DNA from: JAKAIY01 sp963809385
Lineage (GTDB): Bacteria; Chloroflexota; Ktedonobacteria; Ktedonobacterales; JADMIN01
Length of the DNA stretch: 64,000 bases
Direction: 5' to 3'
Assembly: GCA_963809385.1 (NCBI GenBank)
Contig: CAWEJL010000016.1
Location: 199,608 to 263,607 of the forward strand
Shown here: positions 43,301-51,781 of the stretch, in pieces
Numbering within the stretch: the stretch's first letter is position 1
How the letters are laid out: the number at the start of each line of letters is the position of its first letter
Translations under genes and position numbers: made by a program
The notes under the pieces: generated by a model
The model's input: the letters and a program-made list of their open reading frames with translations, nothing else
Told to the model about the DNA's origin: nothing
The model's database searches: none

Positions 43301-45934
43301 ATGGGAACGATCGACAATTCTGATTTCGCCAGCTTGCTGCGGGGCCACCGGCGGCGCGCCTTGCTCACGCAGGAGAAACTGGCGGAACGCTCCGGAATCA
43401 GCCCAGCGGCGATCAGCCTGCTCGAGCGTGGGCTGACGCAGGCGCCGCAGCTCGGCACGGTGCGGCTGCTCAGCGCCGCGCTGAGGCTCACACCCGAAGA
43501 GGAAGCGGCGTTCATCACGGCGGCGCAAGGCACACCTCGCGCGCAGCAGGTGGGCGATCCGGCCAGCGCCCCATCAACCACCGCCACCGCCGCACGCGGC
43601 GGCGACCTGCCGCTGCCGCTGACGCCACTGATCGGGCGCGAGCAGGAAGTCGCCGCGCTGCTCGCGCTGCTCGCGCGGCCAGAGACGCGGCTGCTGACGC
43701 TGACCGGCCCGGCGGGGGTGGGCAAGACGACTCTGGCGCTCCATCTGGCCGCGAGGCAGCGACGCGAGCATGACTGGGACGTGGTCTTTGTCGATCTCAT
43801 TCCGGCGCGCGAGCCTGCCCGCGCGCTCGAGGCGATCGCGCGGGCGCTCGACGTCCGGGACAGCGGCGCGACGCCGCTGCGCGACGCGCTGATCCTCGCT
43901 CTGCGCGCGCGGCGGCTCACACTCGTGCTGGACAACTTCGAGCAGGTGGCGCCCGCCGCACGGGATGTGCTGGAAATGCTGGTCGCCTGCCCGCAGGTCC
44001 AGGCGCTGGTGACGAGCCGCGCGGCCCTCAACGTGCGCGGCGAGCGCCGATTCGCGATTGCGCCGCTGGCGCTGGCTACGTCCGAGCAGATGGGCTCGCT
44101 CGACGCGCTGCTGGGCGTTCCCGCGGTGGCGCTGTTCGTGGAGCGGGCCAGCGCCGTGGCGCCCGGCTTCACCGTCGCGACGCTGGAGGAAGGGCGCCTG
44201 GTGGCGGGGATCTGCGCGCGACTGGATGGGCTGCCGCTGGCGATCGAGCTGGCGGCGGCGCGCGCTGGCTCGCTCGGGCTGCGCGACTTGCATGAGCGGC
44301 TGGCGCGGCCGGCCTTGCTTGGCGCGCTGGCGCAGGGGCCGTACGACCTGCCCGACCACCAGCGGGCGATGCGCTCGGCCATCGCCTGGAGCTATGACCT
44401 GCTGAGCGAGGAGGCGCAGCGGCTGTTCCGCTGGCTAGGCGCCTTCGCTGACGGGGCGACCATGGACGCCCTCGTAGCCGTCATCGGCGCCGAGGACGAC
44501 GCGCTGATGGACGGCGTGACCGCGCTGATGGACGCCAGCCTGATCCACGCCGCCGAGAGCGCGGGGGTGCGGCGCTACACCCAGCTGGTGACGCTGCGGG
44601 CGTTCGCGCAGGAGCGGCTGTGCGCGGAGGGCGAGTGGGAGGAGGCGCGGCGGCGGCATGCCGAGTATTTCCTCGAGCTGGTGGAGCTGATCATTCCAAC
44701 GGGCGCCAATCAACCCGAAGTCGCGATGACGCGGGTGGAGATGGAGTACGAGAACATCCGCGCGGCGCTCGCGTGGGCGCTGGAGACGGGGGCGACGGCG
44801 CACGGCCTGCGCATGGTGGGAGCGCTGCGGCGGTTCTGGGCCAGCCATTCACAGTACGTGGAGGGGCTGGACTGGCTCGAGCGCTTCATCGCGCGGGCCG
44901 ACGAGCCTGTGACGCCTGAAGAGCAGGCCGCGCTGGCGGAGGCGTGGACCGGGGTGATGGTGATCGCCCACCGGCAGGACCGCTTCGAGCGAGCGGTGGA
45001 AGCGGGGGAGCGGGCGCTGGCGCTGCGGCGCGCGCTGGGCGACAAGACGCAGATCGCCTACGCCATGATGAACCTGGCGAATCCGCTCGTCACGCTGCGC
45101 GAGCATGAGCGCGCGATCGAGTTGCTCGAAGCCTGTCTGGCGATCCATCGGGAGACGAAGAACCGGCCCGGCATGATCTTCCCCCTGATGAATCTGGGCA
45201 CGCTGCAGTACGAGCTGGGGCAGCCACGCGAAGCGTTGGCCTACTACGAGGAGAGCCTGGCGCTCAGCCATGAGGCGGGCGAGAGCGACTGGGCGCGGGG
45301 GCTCACCTGGAATAATGTGGGTGAGGCGTATGTCGTGCTGGACGAGCCCGCTCGCGCGATCGAGGTCACGCTGCAAGCCTACCACGTCTTCCAGCACGCG
45401 CATGACAGCTATGGCGCGGCCACATGCGCCTTCACACTGGGGCGGGCGGAGTGGCGGCTGGGGCGGGCGGAGGCCGCGCGGGCCTATTTCGACGAGGCGG
45501 AGCGCCTCTTCCGCGACCTGGGTAATCAGGCCATTGTAGCGCGCATCCAATATTGCCGCGCCAGCCTCGCGCTCGATCAGGGTGACGTTGAGGCGGCGCA
45601 GCGCGATCTGGCCCAGGCGCTCGATGAGGCCATCGAGCGGACGCGCGGGAGTGACCCGGTTTGGCGCGTGGTCGAGCGCGTGGGGGCGCTGGCGTCGCGG
45701 CGGGGCGAGCCGGAGCGCGCGGCGCGGCTCTACGCCGCCGCGCTGGTGAGCCGTGAGGGAGCTCCCGGACCGGTGGACCCCGCCGAGCGCGACCTGAGCG
45801 CGGGTGACCTGGAGCGGCTGCGCGCGGCGCTGGGCGAGGACGGCCTGGAGCGAGCGCTGGCTGCGGGGCGGGCGCTCTCGTGGGATGCGGTGGTCGCGCT
45901 GGCGCACGAGGAATTGGCGCGGCAGGATCGATAG
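43301..45934 (+). CDS. XRE-HTH / NB-ARC / TPR regulator
   Basis: An 877-residue signal-transduction ATPase. The N-terminus is a helix-turn-helix (RGHRRRALLTQEKLAERSGISPAAISLLERGL), then an NB-ARC/AP-ATPase domain: PLIGREQEVAALL, Walker A TLTGPAGVGKTTLAL, Walker B LTLVLDNFEQV, and GLPLAIELAAARAGSLGL. The C-terminal 480 residues are TPR-like helices (for example RPGMIFPLMNLGTLQYELGQPREALAYYEESLAL). Such proteins act as transcription regulators switched by ATP and ligands. A GGAGG at 43291 supports the 43301 start over an upstream GTG-less ATG at 43268, which lies too near the -10 box. Confidence 0.92.
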   Translation: MGTIDNSDFASLLRGHRRRALLTQEKLAERSGISPAAISLLERGLTQAPQLGTVRLLSAALRLTPEEEAAFITAAQGTPRAQQVGDPASAPSTTATAARGGDLPLPLTPLIGREQEVAALLALLARPETRLLTLTGPAGVGKTTLALHLAARQRREHDWDVVFVDLIPAREPARALEAIARALDVRDSGATPLRDALILALRARRLTLVLDNFEQVAPAARDVLEMLVACPQVQALVTSRAALNVRGERRFAIAPLALATSEQMGSLDALLGVPAVALFVERASAVAPGFTVATLEEGRLVAGICARLDGLPLAIELAAARAGSLGLRDLHERLARPALLGALAQGPYDLPDHQRAMRSAIAWSYDLLSEEAQRLFRWLGAFADGATMDALVAVIGAEDDALMDGVTALMDASLIHAAESAGVRRYTQLVTLRAFAQERLCAEGEWEEARRRHAEYFLELVELIIPTGANQPEVAMTRVEMEYENIRAALAWALETGATAHGLRMVGALRRFWASHSQYVEGLDWLERFIARADEPVTPEEQAALAEAWTGVMVIAHRQDRFERAVEAGERALALRRALGDKTQIAYAMMNLANPLVTLREHERAIELLEACLAIHRETKNRPGMIFPLMNLGTLQYELGQPREALAYYEESLALSHEAGESDWARGLTWNNVGEAYVVLDEPARAIEVTLQAYHVFQHAHDSYGAATCAFTLGRAEWRLGRAEAARAYFDEAERLFRDLGNQAIVARIQYCRASLALDQGDVEAAQRDLAQALDEAIERTRGSDPVWRVVERVGALASRRGEPERAARLYAAALVSREGAPGPVDPAERDLSAGDLERLRAALGEDGLERALAAGRALSWDAVVALAHEELARQDR

Positions 45935-46115
45935 GGAACACACTCTATTACCTTAGATCGCTCGATAGCCTCGGCGATGTGCGCGCGCGGCCATCGCTCC
46001 GGTGATCGCTCCGAGGAACGTGTACGCAGATCCTCGACGGGGCGCCGGCTCGGCCTGGGGCGGCTGTTCCGTTGGACGGGGCCTCACGTGCAGCGGCCGG
46101 CTGTTCCAGCGGCGC

Positions 46116-47538
46116 CTACCTGGCACGCTCGACGAGAGTCGCCATCTCCGACTCGAACCCGTCGAAAATCGCCTCCGGATCTGACGCCAGCCTACCGTCG
46201 GTTGCGATGCTGACCCAGAGATTGCCGGTGTAGCTAAACAGACTGACGTCCACCGCGAGGCGCCCTGCGCTGGGCACCCAGAACATCACCTGTTTCAGTG
46301 TCGTTCCTGCCATCCGTAGTGGCTCGCGAGGACCGACCACATTGGTCACTACCACCGTGCAGCGACGGGCGAACAGGTTGACCACCATCTCGAATAGCGG
46401 CGACGGCGTGATGCCCAGGATCCGGAGCAGCAAGAACGTCAGCAACCGTTCGGGCGATCGCTTGATCTGCCGCGTCGTCTCGCGCACCGCGAAGAGACGA
46501 TCGAGCGGGTCGGCGATGCCGAGCGGCAGCGGCACGAAGAGGAGGCCGAAGCGGTTGCCCAACTTGGACGCTTCCTCGATTGGCCGCAGGTTGACCGGCA
46601 CGAGGGCGCGCAGCTCGACGCCCTCCACCCGCTGTTCGTGCGCGATCAGGTAGCGGCGCAGTCCGCCGGCAAGGGTGGCCAGAACCACGTCGTTGATCGT
46701 GGAGCCCGTCGCCCGCGGCGATGGCCTTCAGCGTGTCAATGGGTATCGGCCGCGACCAGACGGCGCGCTTCTCATCGGACAGCGGGCCCTTGAATACGGT
46801 GCGCGAATCGGCGCTCATAAACAGAATCTTCCAGACCGTGCCCGCGCCGAGCGCGAGACTGCGCATGGCATCGAGCGCGCTCGTCGGATGAGCGATGATT
46901 GCCGGCGCATGACGCGCGAGGCTTTCCTCGACCGAGCGCGTGAAGGAGATCAGCCGTGAGAAGGACCGCTTTAGAAGCCGCCCGGACGCCTTGTGGTCTC
47001 CAGCCGGCTGCGGTACCGGCGGCGCTTTCGTCAGCTCGATCGGCGGGTCGTCGGTCAGCATCTGCAGCACGTAGAGCATCGCGAGGCCGTCGCCGATGCA
47101 ATGATGGAAGCGGCCAATGACTGCGCAGCCGTCCTCGTACTGGGGCACGAAGTGGATCTGCCACAGCGACCGGCACGGGTCGAACGGGTCGCTCATCAGG
47201 CGCCCGACGAGGTTCTGCAGCGAGGGCTGGTCCGGCCGTTCGAGCGGCGCGACTCGGACATGGTAGGACAGGTCGAAGTGCGCATCCGTTTCCCATACCA
47301 GCGAGCCGGACGTCATTCCTGACTTGACGAGGCGCTGTCGAAGCCGGGGGAGCGCGTCTAGGCGGCTCGCGACGAGGTCCCGGTAGTGTGCGAACGGAAC
47401 CGGCTCTCGGAGGACAAGTACCGAGGTGACGCTCATGGGGTTTCCCGGCTCGTCCATCCGCAGCCATGCTGAATCGACACTGGCGAGCGGTTCACGCCTG
47501 CCGTCCATGCCCGCCTCCGCGTTTTGAAACGTGGCCAC
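46116..47538 (-). CDS. Wax ester synthase/diacylglycerol acyltransferase, one frameshift
   Basis: A WS/DGAT-type enzyme (about 470 residues) that joins acyl-CoA to alcohols or diacylglycerol to make storage lipids. The active-site HHxxxDG appears as GRFHHCIGDGLAML; before it come RLRQRLVKSG and DPFDPCRSLWQIHFV. The frame breaks near 46712; one base change gives ATGSTINDVVLATLAGGLRRYL and continues to GREPLRMAG-type end (TVVVTNVVGPREPLRMAG) and NLWVSIATDGRL. The whole family length is then restored, so an error is likely. Confidence 0.85.
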
Positions 47539-47924
47539 CGTGAGTCTATTCCCCCGCGGCGTCCCGGCTGTTACGATGCGAGCTGCCCCTACGGAGAGTT
47601 ACCAAGTTCACCGGCATTGAACACCTGAAGGCAGCCTTCGCCGGCGCATCCCTGGCCGGCGCTGATGATATCGCCTATGCTCGGCGGATCGCGACCGCTC
47701 AGCGCAATCGCCACACCAGGCTCTAGGTCTGGGGACGTCCACCGCGACCACACCGCCACGTGCCTCAGTGTTTCGCGGAGCGCCTTTGCGGAACGACGGG
47801 CTGGCGCCTTGTGTCGGGCCCAGACACTGCCCGGGCTCCGCGTACAAGAGCGCACTCCATATGCCATGCTGCGTCGTGGCTGGCGCCTGAGCCTCTTCGC
47901 CTCGCGGATGCTGGCGGCGCGCGA
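47539..47924. other. Intergenic region, no firm gene
   Basis: A minus-strand frame at 47589-47867 (92 residues, ending SAGQGCAGEGCLQVFNAGELGNSP) is open but has no ribosome site or recognisable family. Otherwise nothing is seen. Confidence 0.35.
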
Positions 47925-48794
47925 TCACGACCATGACTGCGCGCGCCCTGTCGCTGACTGCCCCGCGAAGAACGCGAGGACCGCCCTGTTGAACGCCGCC
48001 GGGCGGTCGTACATCACCACATGTCCCGCGCCGTCGAGAATGTGCAGCTCAGCATGGGCAAGTTCCTGCCGCATCACATGTCCCAATGCTGGCGGTACGA
48101 GCGAATCCCGCCGTCCCCACAGGAGCAGGGTGGGCGCTGTGACCTGCCTGAGTTCATCGCGGACATCGTGGGTGAGCAGGTCGCGCGACATGCGGAGCAG
48201 CGTCCGTGGACCTGCGCGCAGCGCATCGTAGGCGAGAATAGGCAGGAAGGAGGGCGTCATGGCCGCAAGCGCCTCCACGAGTGGCGGCGCGTACGACCAC
48301 AATGTCAGATGCCCTACGGGAATCGCGGCGGGCGCCGCCAGCGCCAGTTGGGCGATGGCGCCCGGACGTTGCGCGGCGCACTGGATAGCAATGGCTCCGC
48401 CCATTGAGTGCCCGATCAGGCGGACGCGCTCCAGGCGCACGGCGTCCATCCACTGCAGCAGCCACGTGGCCAGCTCAGACAGCATCAGCCGGCCAGGATG
48501 CTGAGACATCGCGCCAAATCCTGGGAGATCGACCAGATAGACGGTGTAACTGCCGGCTAGGGCAGAAAGGTTGCGGATCCACCAGTGCGAGGAGCCCGAT
48601 AACCCGTGGACAAGTACCACTGGCTCGCCTTGTCCTGCCACCTGATAGTGGACGTCAGCGCCTGCCACGCGCGTGACACGCTGCCTAAGATGGATGGCGC
48701 CCGTCAGCGGCGCAGACCATAGCCGCGCCTCGGATACAGCCGTCGCGTCGTTCACACCACTATCCTGCCAGGCGCTCCACAGGTTCTGAGCCAT
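47925..48794 (-). CDS. Alpha/beta hydrolase
   Basis: A 289-residue alpha/beta-fold hydrolase. PVVLVHGLSGSSHWW gives the oxyanion loop, VRLIGHSMGGAIAIQ the nucleophile Ser, LWGRRDSLVPP the acid and LDGAGHVVMYDRP the His, in the normal order. No signal peptide. GGAGG lies five bases before the ATG at 48794, which is favoured over 48848. It could be an esterase, lactonase or haloperoxidase-type enzyme; substrate not predictable. Confidence 0.9.
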   Translation of the reverse strand: MAQNLWSAWQDSGVNDATAVSEARLWSAPLTGAIHLRQRVTRVAGADVHYQVAGQGEPVVLVHGLSGSSHWWIRNLSALAGSYTVYLVDLPGFGAMSQHPGRLMLSELATWLLQWMDAVRLERVRLIGHSMGGAIAIQCAAQRPGAIAQLALAAPAAIPVGHLTLWSYAPPLVEALAAMTPSFLPILAYDALRAGPRTLLRMSRDLLTHDVRDELRQVTAPTLLLWGRRDSLVPPALGHVMRQELAHAELHILDGAGHVVMYDRPAAFNRAVLAFFAGQSATGRAQSWS

Positions 48795-49426
48795 TCCAAC
48801 CTCCAGGGGCATGCCTCGCGGCCACCAGACTGAGTGCGGTGGGTCCACGCGCCCATTACCGCGTGTTCGTGCTGAGGCCTCGCTCGGCGCGCCTGCCGGA
48901 GCGGTGGCGCCCCCACGCTATCGATCCTGTCACAGGGCTAGGCCTTTTCTCAACATAAGCAACCCATACGGTATAGCGGTTGTCGACCACGGCGCCAACG
49001 CTCGACGTGAGCTACGCTGCGCGGTTGTGTCCCTTGTAGGCGCGGGCGCCAGAGTGGCAAGCTCGCGCGCCTCGTCACAGATGGCGCGCGGTACCAGTAC
49101 GGAAGCGGCGGAGGAGGTGTGACAAACAATAGGCGCCGTGCGACAAACGACCTGGGTGACGGCTGACGAGCGCCATTTCTTTACGCGCCTTTAGACACAG
49201 CGTGTGACGTGGCGCCTTCCACCGTTCGATCCGTCGAAGGTCGCTCCTGTGCTCTATGAGATGGCGATTCGCGCGTTCATCGAGGAGTTGCGGAAGGAAC
49301 GGGAGCAGAAGCAAGAAGACGAGTGGCATCCAGACTTGCTGTCGCTGGATGCCCCCGTCGTGCGCCGCCCCCCGGTGAGCGCCATGGACGTGGGGAAGGA
49401 AGTGAGCGGAGCAACGACATGCCCGC
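48795..49426. other. Intergenic region with a truncated frame
   Basis: Nothing firm up to 49200. A plus-strand frame from a GTG at 49204 (FDPSKVAPVLYEMAIRAF, then IEELRKEREQKQEDEWHPDLL) looks protein-like for about 70 codons, then runs into antisense comM sequence at about 49430. It may be a gene cut off when the comM module arrived. Confidence 0.35.
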
Positions 49427-49940
49427 TCACCCCACCTCCACTCGTGGCCGGTACTGCAGCGCCTCGGCGATCTGCGGCGCGGCGATCACCTCCGCCTCCG
49501 CCAGGTCCGCGATCGTCCGCGCCAGCTTCAGCACGCGGTGGAAGGCGCGGGCCGACAGCTGCAACCGCTGCGCCGCCGCCCGCAGCAACGGCTGCGCTCC
49601 CGTCTCCACCTCACAGTACGTGCGCACCTCGGCTGGGCCCATGTCGGCGTTCACCCGGATGCGCTCGGAGCCCGCGAAGCGCCGCGTCTGCCGCTCGCGG
49701 GCGGCCAGCACCCGCCGCCGCGCCTCCGCCGACGCCTCCGCCTCCTCCTTGCCGGTCAGCTTCTCGTATTCGACGCGCGGGACCTCGACGTGGATGTCGA
49801 TGCGGTCCAGGAGCGGGCCGCTGATGCGCTTCTGGTAGCGGGCGACGGCGCTCGGCGGGCAGGTGCACGCCCGCGTCGGGTCGCCATGATACCCGCAGGG
49901 ACATCCGTGCGAGTAACACGAGTAACAATAGTAGGTATCG
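49427..49940 (-). pseudogene. comM 3' module with open frame (copy E)
   Basis: About 160 codons of the comM 3' end, on the minus strand and uninterrupted: CGYHGDPTRACTCPPSAVARYQ, LLDRIDIHVEVPRVEYEKLTGKEEAEASAEARRR, AARERQTRRFAGSERIRVNADMGPAEV, QLSARAFHRVLKLARTIADLAEAEVIAAPQIAEALQYRPRVEVG and stop. No start codon opens this frame, so it is probably not expressed. Upstream lies the shared junction ATACCTACTATTGTTACTCG, with TGTTACTCG duplicated. It differs from the main comM at scattered residues, so it is older than the 53.9 kb copy or came from another strain. Confidence 0.88.
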
Positions 49941-50381
49941 TATCGCCGCTTGCGTCGTGGAGCGGGTTCACGCGAAAGGAGAGGCGCTCACGCCATCGCG
50001 CTGACGTAGCGGAAATCGGTCACTGGTCACGGCGACTCCAGCGCCAGGCAGAACCCGAGGAGCCTCTCAACGACGACTCTCGCATAATCCTTGGACACAC
50101 TCTGGGTGTCAGGTCAACTCGACTCCCCTCCTGAACGCGGTACCGTATCGAGGATACGCGCTTGTGAGAACACTGTGAGAACACTGTGAGAGAGTGAGAA
50201 GGGACGGCGAGATCAATGAGCTACTACGGTTTGCAGGTAGAGAGGTTGGGATTCAGGCGAGACGCTTTTGACCGGCTCGTTGGTCGATCATGGCGCGCTA
50301 TATGGATTGCTCAGAAAAGCGCGTGATGTAGGCATGCCACTGCAATCGCTTCCGGGTCTGCCAAAGGAAAGAGAGGCTGGG
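49941..50381. other. Upstream region of the oxidoreductase gene
   Basis: No gene. GTGAGAACACT occurs twice in tandem (50164-50187) before TGAGAGAGTGAGAAGGG. The promoter of the next gene should lie here. Confidence 0.4.
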
Positions 50382-51359
50382 ATGATGAAGGCGATCGTCC
50401 AGTACACGTATGGGGCGCCCCAGGCGGTTCTGGAGCTCCGGGACATCGACAAACCGGGGGTCAAGGATGGCGAAGCGCTGGTACGTGTTCATGCGGCTTC
50501 CATCCATGTAGGTGACTGGCTTATCACAAGAGGCGTGCCCTACGTCCTCCGCATGTTTACCGGAATACGCAAGCCAAAGACTCAGGTTCCGGGAACGGAT
50601 ATCGCAGGGACGGTCGAGGCGGTCGGCAAGGACGTGACGCAGCTCCGCGCGGGCGATGAAGTATTCGGCTGGTGCACGGGCGCCTTCGCCGAGTATGTGT
50701 GCGCTGGAGAGGACCACTTCGTGCCGAAGCCGGCCAACCTCACGTTCGAGCAAGCCGCTGCCGTTGGAGTGTCCGCATCCACCGCCCTCCAGCTTCTTCG
50801 CGATCAAGGGAATGTCCAGTCAGGTCAGAAGGTCTTGATCAACGGCGCATCGGGAGGCGTCGGGACGTTTGCCGTGCAAATCGCCAAAGCGTTTGGCGCC
50901 GAAGTGACCGGCGTGTGCAGCTCTAGGAACCTGGACATGGTCCGATCGATCGGAGCCGATCATGTCATTGACTACACCCAGGAGGACTTCACCCAAGGCG
51001 CCCAGCGCTACGATTTCATCCTCGACAACGTGGGGAACCATTCGTTGAGAGGCGCCAGACGCGCACTCACTCCCAACGGGAGGCTCTATTCCAACGGCGG
51101 AGGACATTCGAAGGGCCGTTGGGTTGGCCCCTTATGGAGCGTCATCAAAGCGACCACGACATCATTGTTCGTGCGCCAGCAGTTAGGCCCGTCCGTCAAA
51201 TTCACGAACAGCGCGGACCTGGTCGTCCTGAAGGGACTCATCGAAGCCGGGAAGGTCACACCGGTCATCGACGGATCGTACCCGCTGAGCCGGACCCCCG
51301 AGGCGATCGATCATGTCGGAGCAGGACATGCGCGCGGAACGGTCGTCATCACCGTCTGA
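50382..51359 (+). CDS. Zinc-free MDR family NAD(P)-dependent oxidoreductase (quinone reductase-like)
   Basis: A 325-residue medium-chain reductase. MKAIVQYTYGAPQAVLELRDIDKP begins the GroES-like domain, with PGTDIAGTVEAVGKDVTQLRAGDEVFG. The Rossmann fold has VLINGASGGVGTFAVQIAKAFGAEVTGVCSS, typical of zinc-independent quinone oxidoreductases that use NADPH. The catalytic-zinc Cys/His of alcohol dehydrogenases are missing. The ATG at 50382 follows GAGAGGCTGGG. It lies between two comM 3' pieces but on the opposite strand. Confidence 0.9.
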   Translation: MMKAIVQYTYGAPQAVLELRDIDKPGVKDGEALVRVHAASIHVGDWLITRGVPYVLRMFTGIRKPKTQVPGTDIAGTVEAVGKDVTQLRAGDEVFGWCTGAFAEYVCAGEDHFVPKPANLTFEQAAAVGVSASTALQLLRDQGNVQSGQKVLINGASGGVGTFAVQIAKAFGAEVTGVCSSRNLDMVRSIGADHVIDYTQEDFTQGAQRYDFILDNVGNHSLRGARRALTPNGRLYSNGGGHSKGRWVGPLWSVIKATTTSLFVRQQLGPSVKFTNSADLVVLKGLIEAGKVTPVIDGSYPLSRTPEAIDHVGAGHARGTVVITV

Positions 51360-51417
51360 GCTGTACTACGAAGCTTCCTGCATGACGGCTGCGCGCATTA
51401 TTCGTGGATCATCCCTC

Positions 51418-51499
51418 ACCCCACCTCCACACGCGGCCGGTACTGCAGCGCCTCCGCGATGTGCGGCGCCGCGATGGCGCTCGCGACGGTCAGCGATGG
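51418..51499 (-). pseudogene. comM 3'-end remnant (copy D)
   Basis: CCCCACCTCCACACGCGGCC, GGTACTGCAGCGCCTCCGCG and GATGTGCGGCGCCGCGATGG match the last 25 codons of comM. It starts 10 bases after the stop of the broken EVE-like gene, just as the 21.3 kb remnant follows the intact one. Confidence 0.8.
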
Positions 51500-51509
51500 T
51501 GTCAATGAG

Positions 51510-51781
51510 TTACGTGGCTGCTCGCGCTAGCCACTCTGCTTCAGCCTTGATTCGCGCAAATGTCTCATCCGTGATTCTTCACACACCCTTCTGATAGAAC
51601 CGACCGCCGACTTCACCACCTGGCTCAAATGGATGATTCTCACTGTCCTTGAGTGGCAGCGCAATTGGGAATGGGTGATAGTGAACTATTTCGCAAACAA
51701 GACAGTTCGAGACAAGCTCGCTAGGAGCAATCTTCCCAATAAAGCCCATTCCTAGATAGGCAGGCGTAATGCGTTGGTCAT
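51510..51781 (-). pseudogene. EVE/PUA-like gene, C-terminal part
   Basis: Reads RITPAYLGMGFIGKIAPSELVSNCLVCEIVHYHPF..., GGRFYQKGV, a TGA, then RITDETFARIKAEAEWLARAAT. It is about 80% like residues 53-140 of the intact gene at 21.6 kb; GVRR there is GV-stop-R here. The N-terminal part is at 53.7 kb, beyond an insertion. Confidence 0.82.

Noticed and set aside
45966..46014. Another comM 3' remnant (GCCTCGGCGATGTGCGCG)
   Set aside because: The match is short and interrupted; it could be chance in GC-rich DNA, so it is not counted.
47589..47867. A minus-strand gene ending CAGEGCLQVFNAGELGNSP
   Set aside because: No start signal or family; kept only as a note in the intergenic entry.
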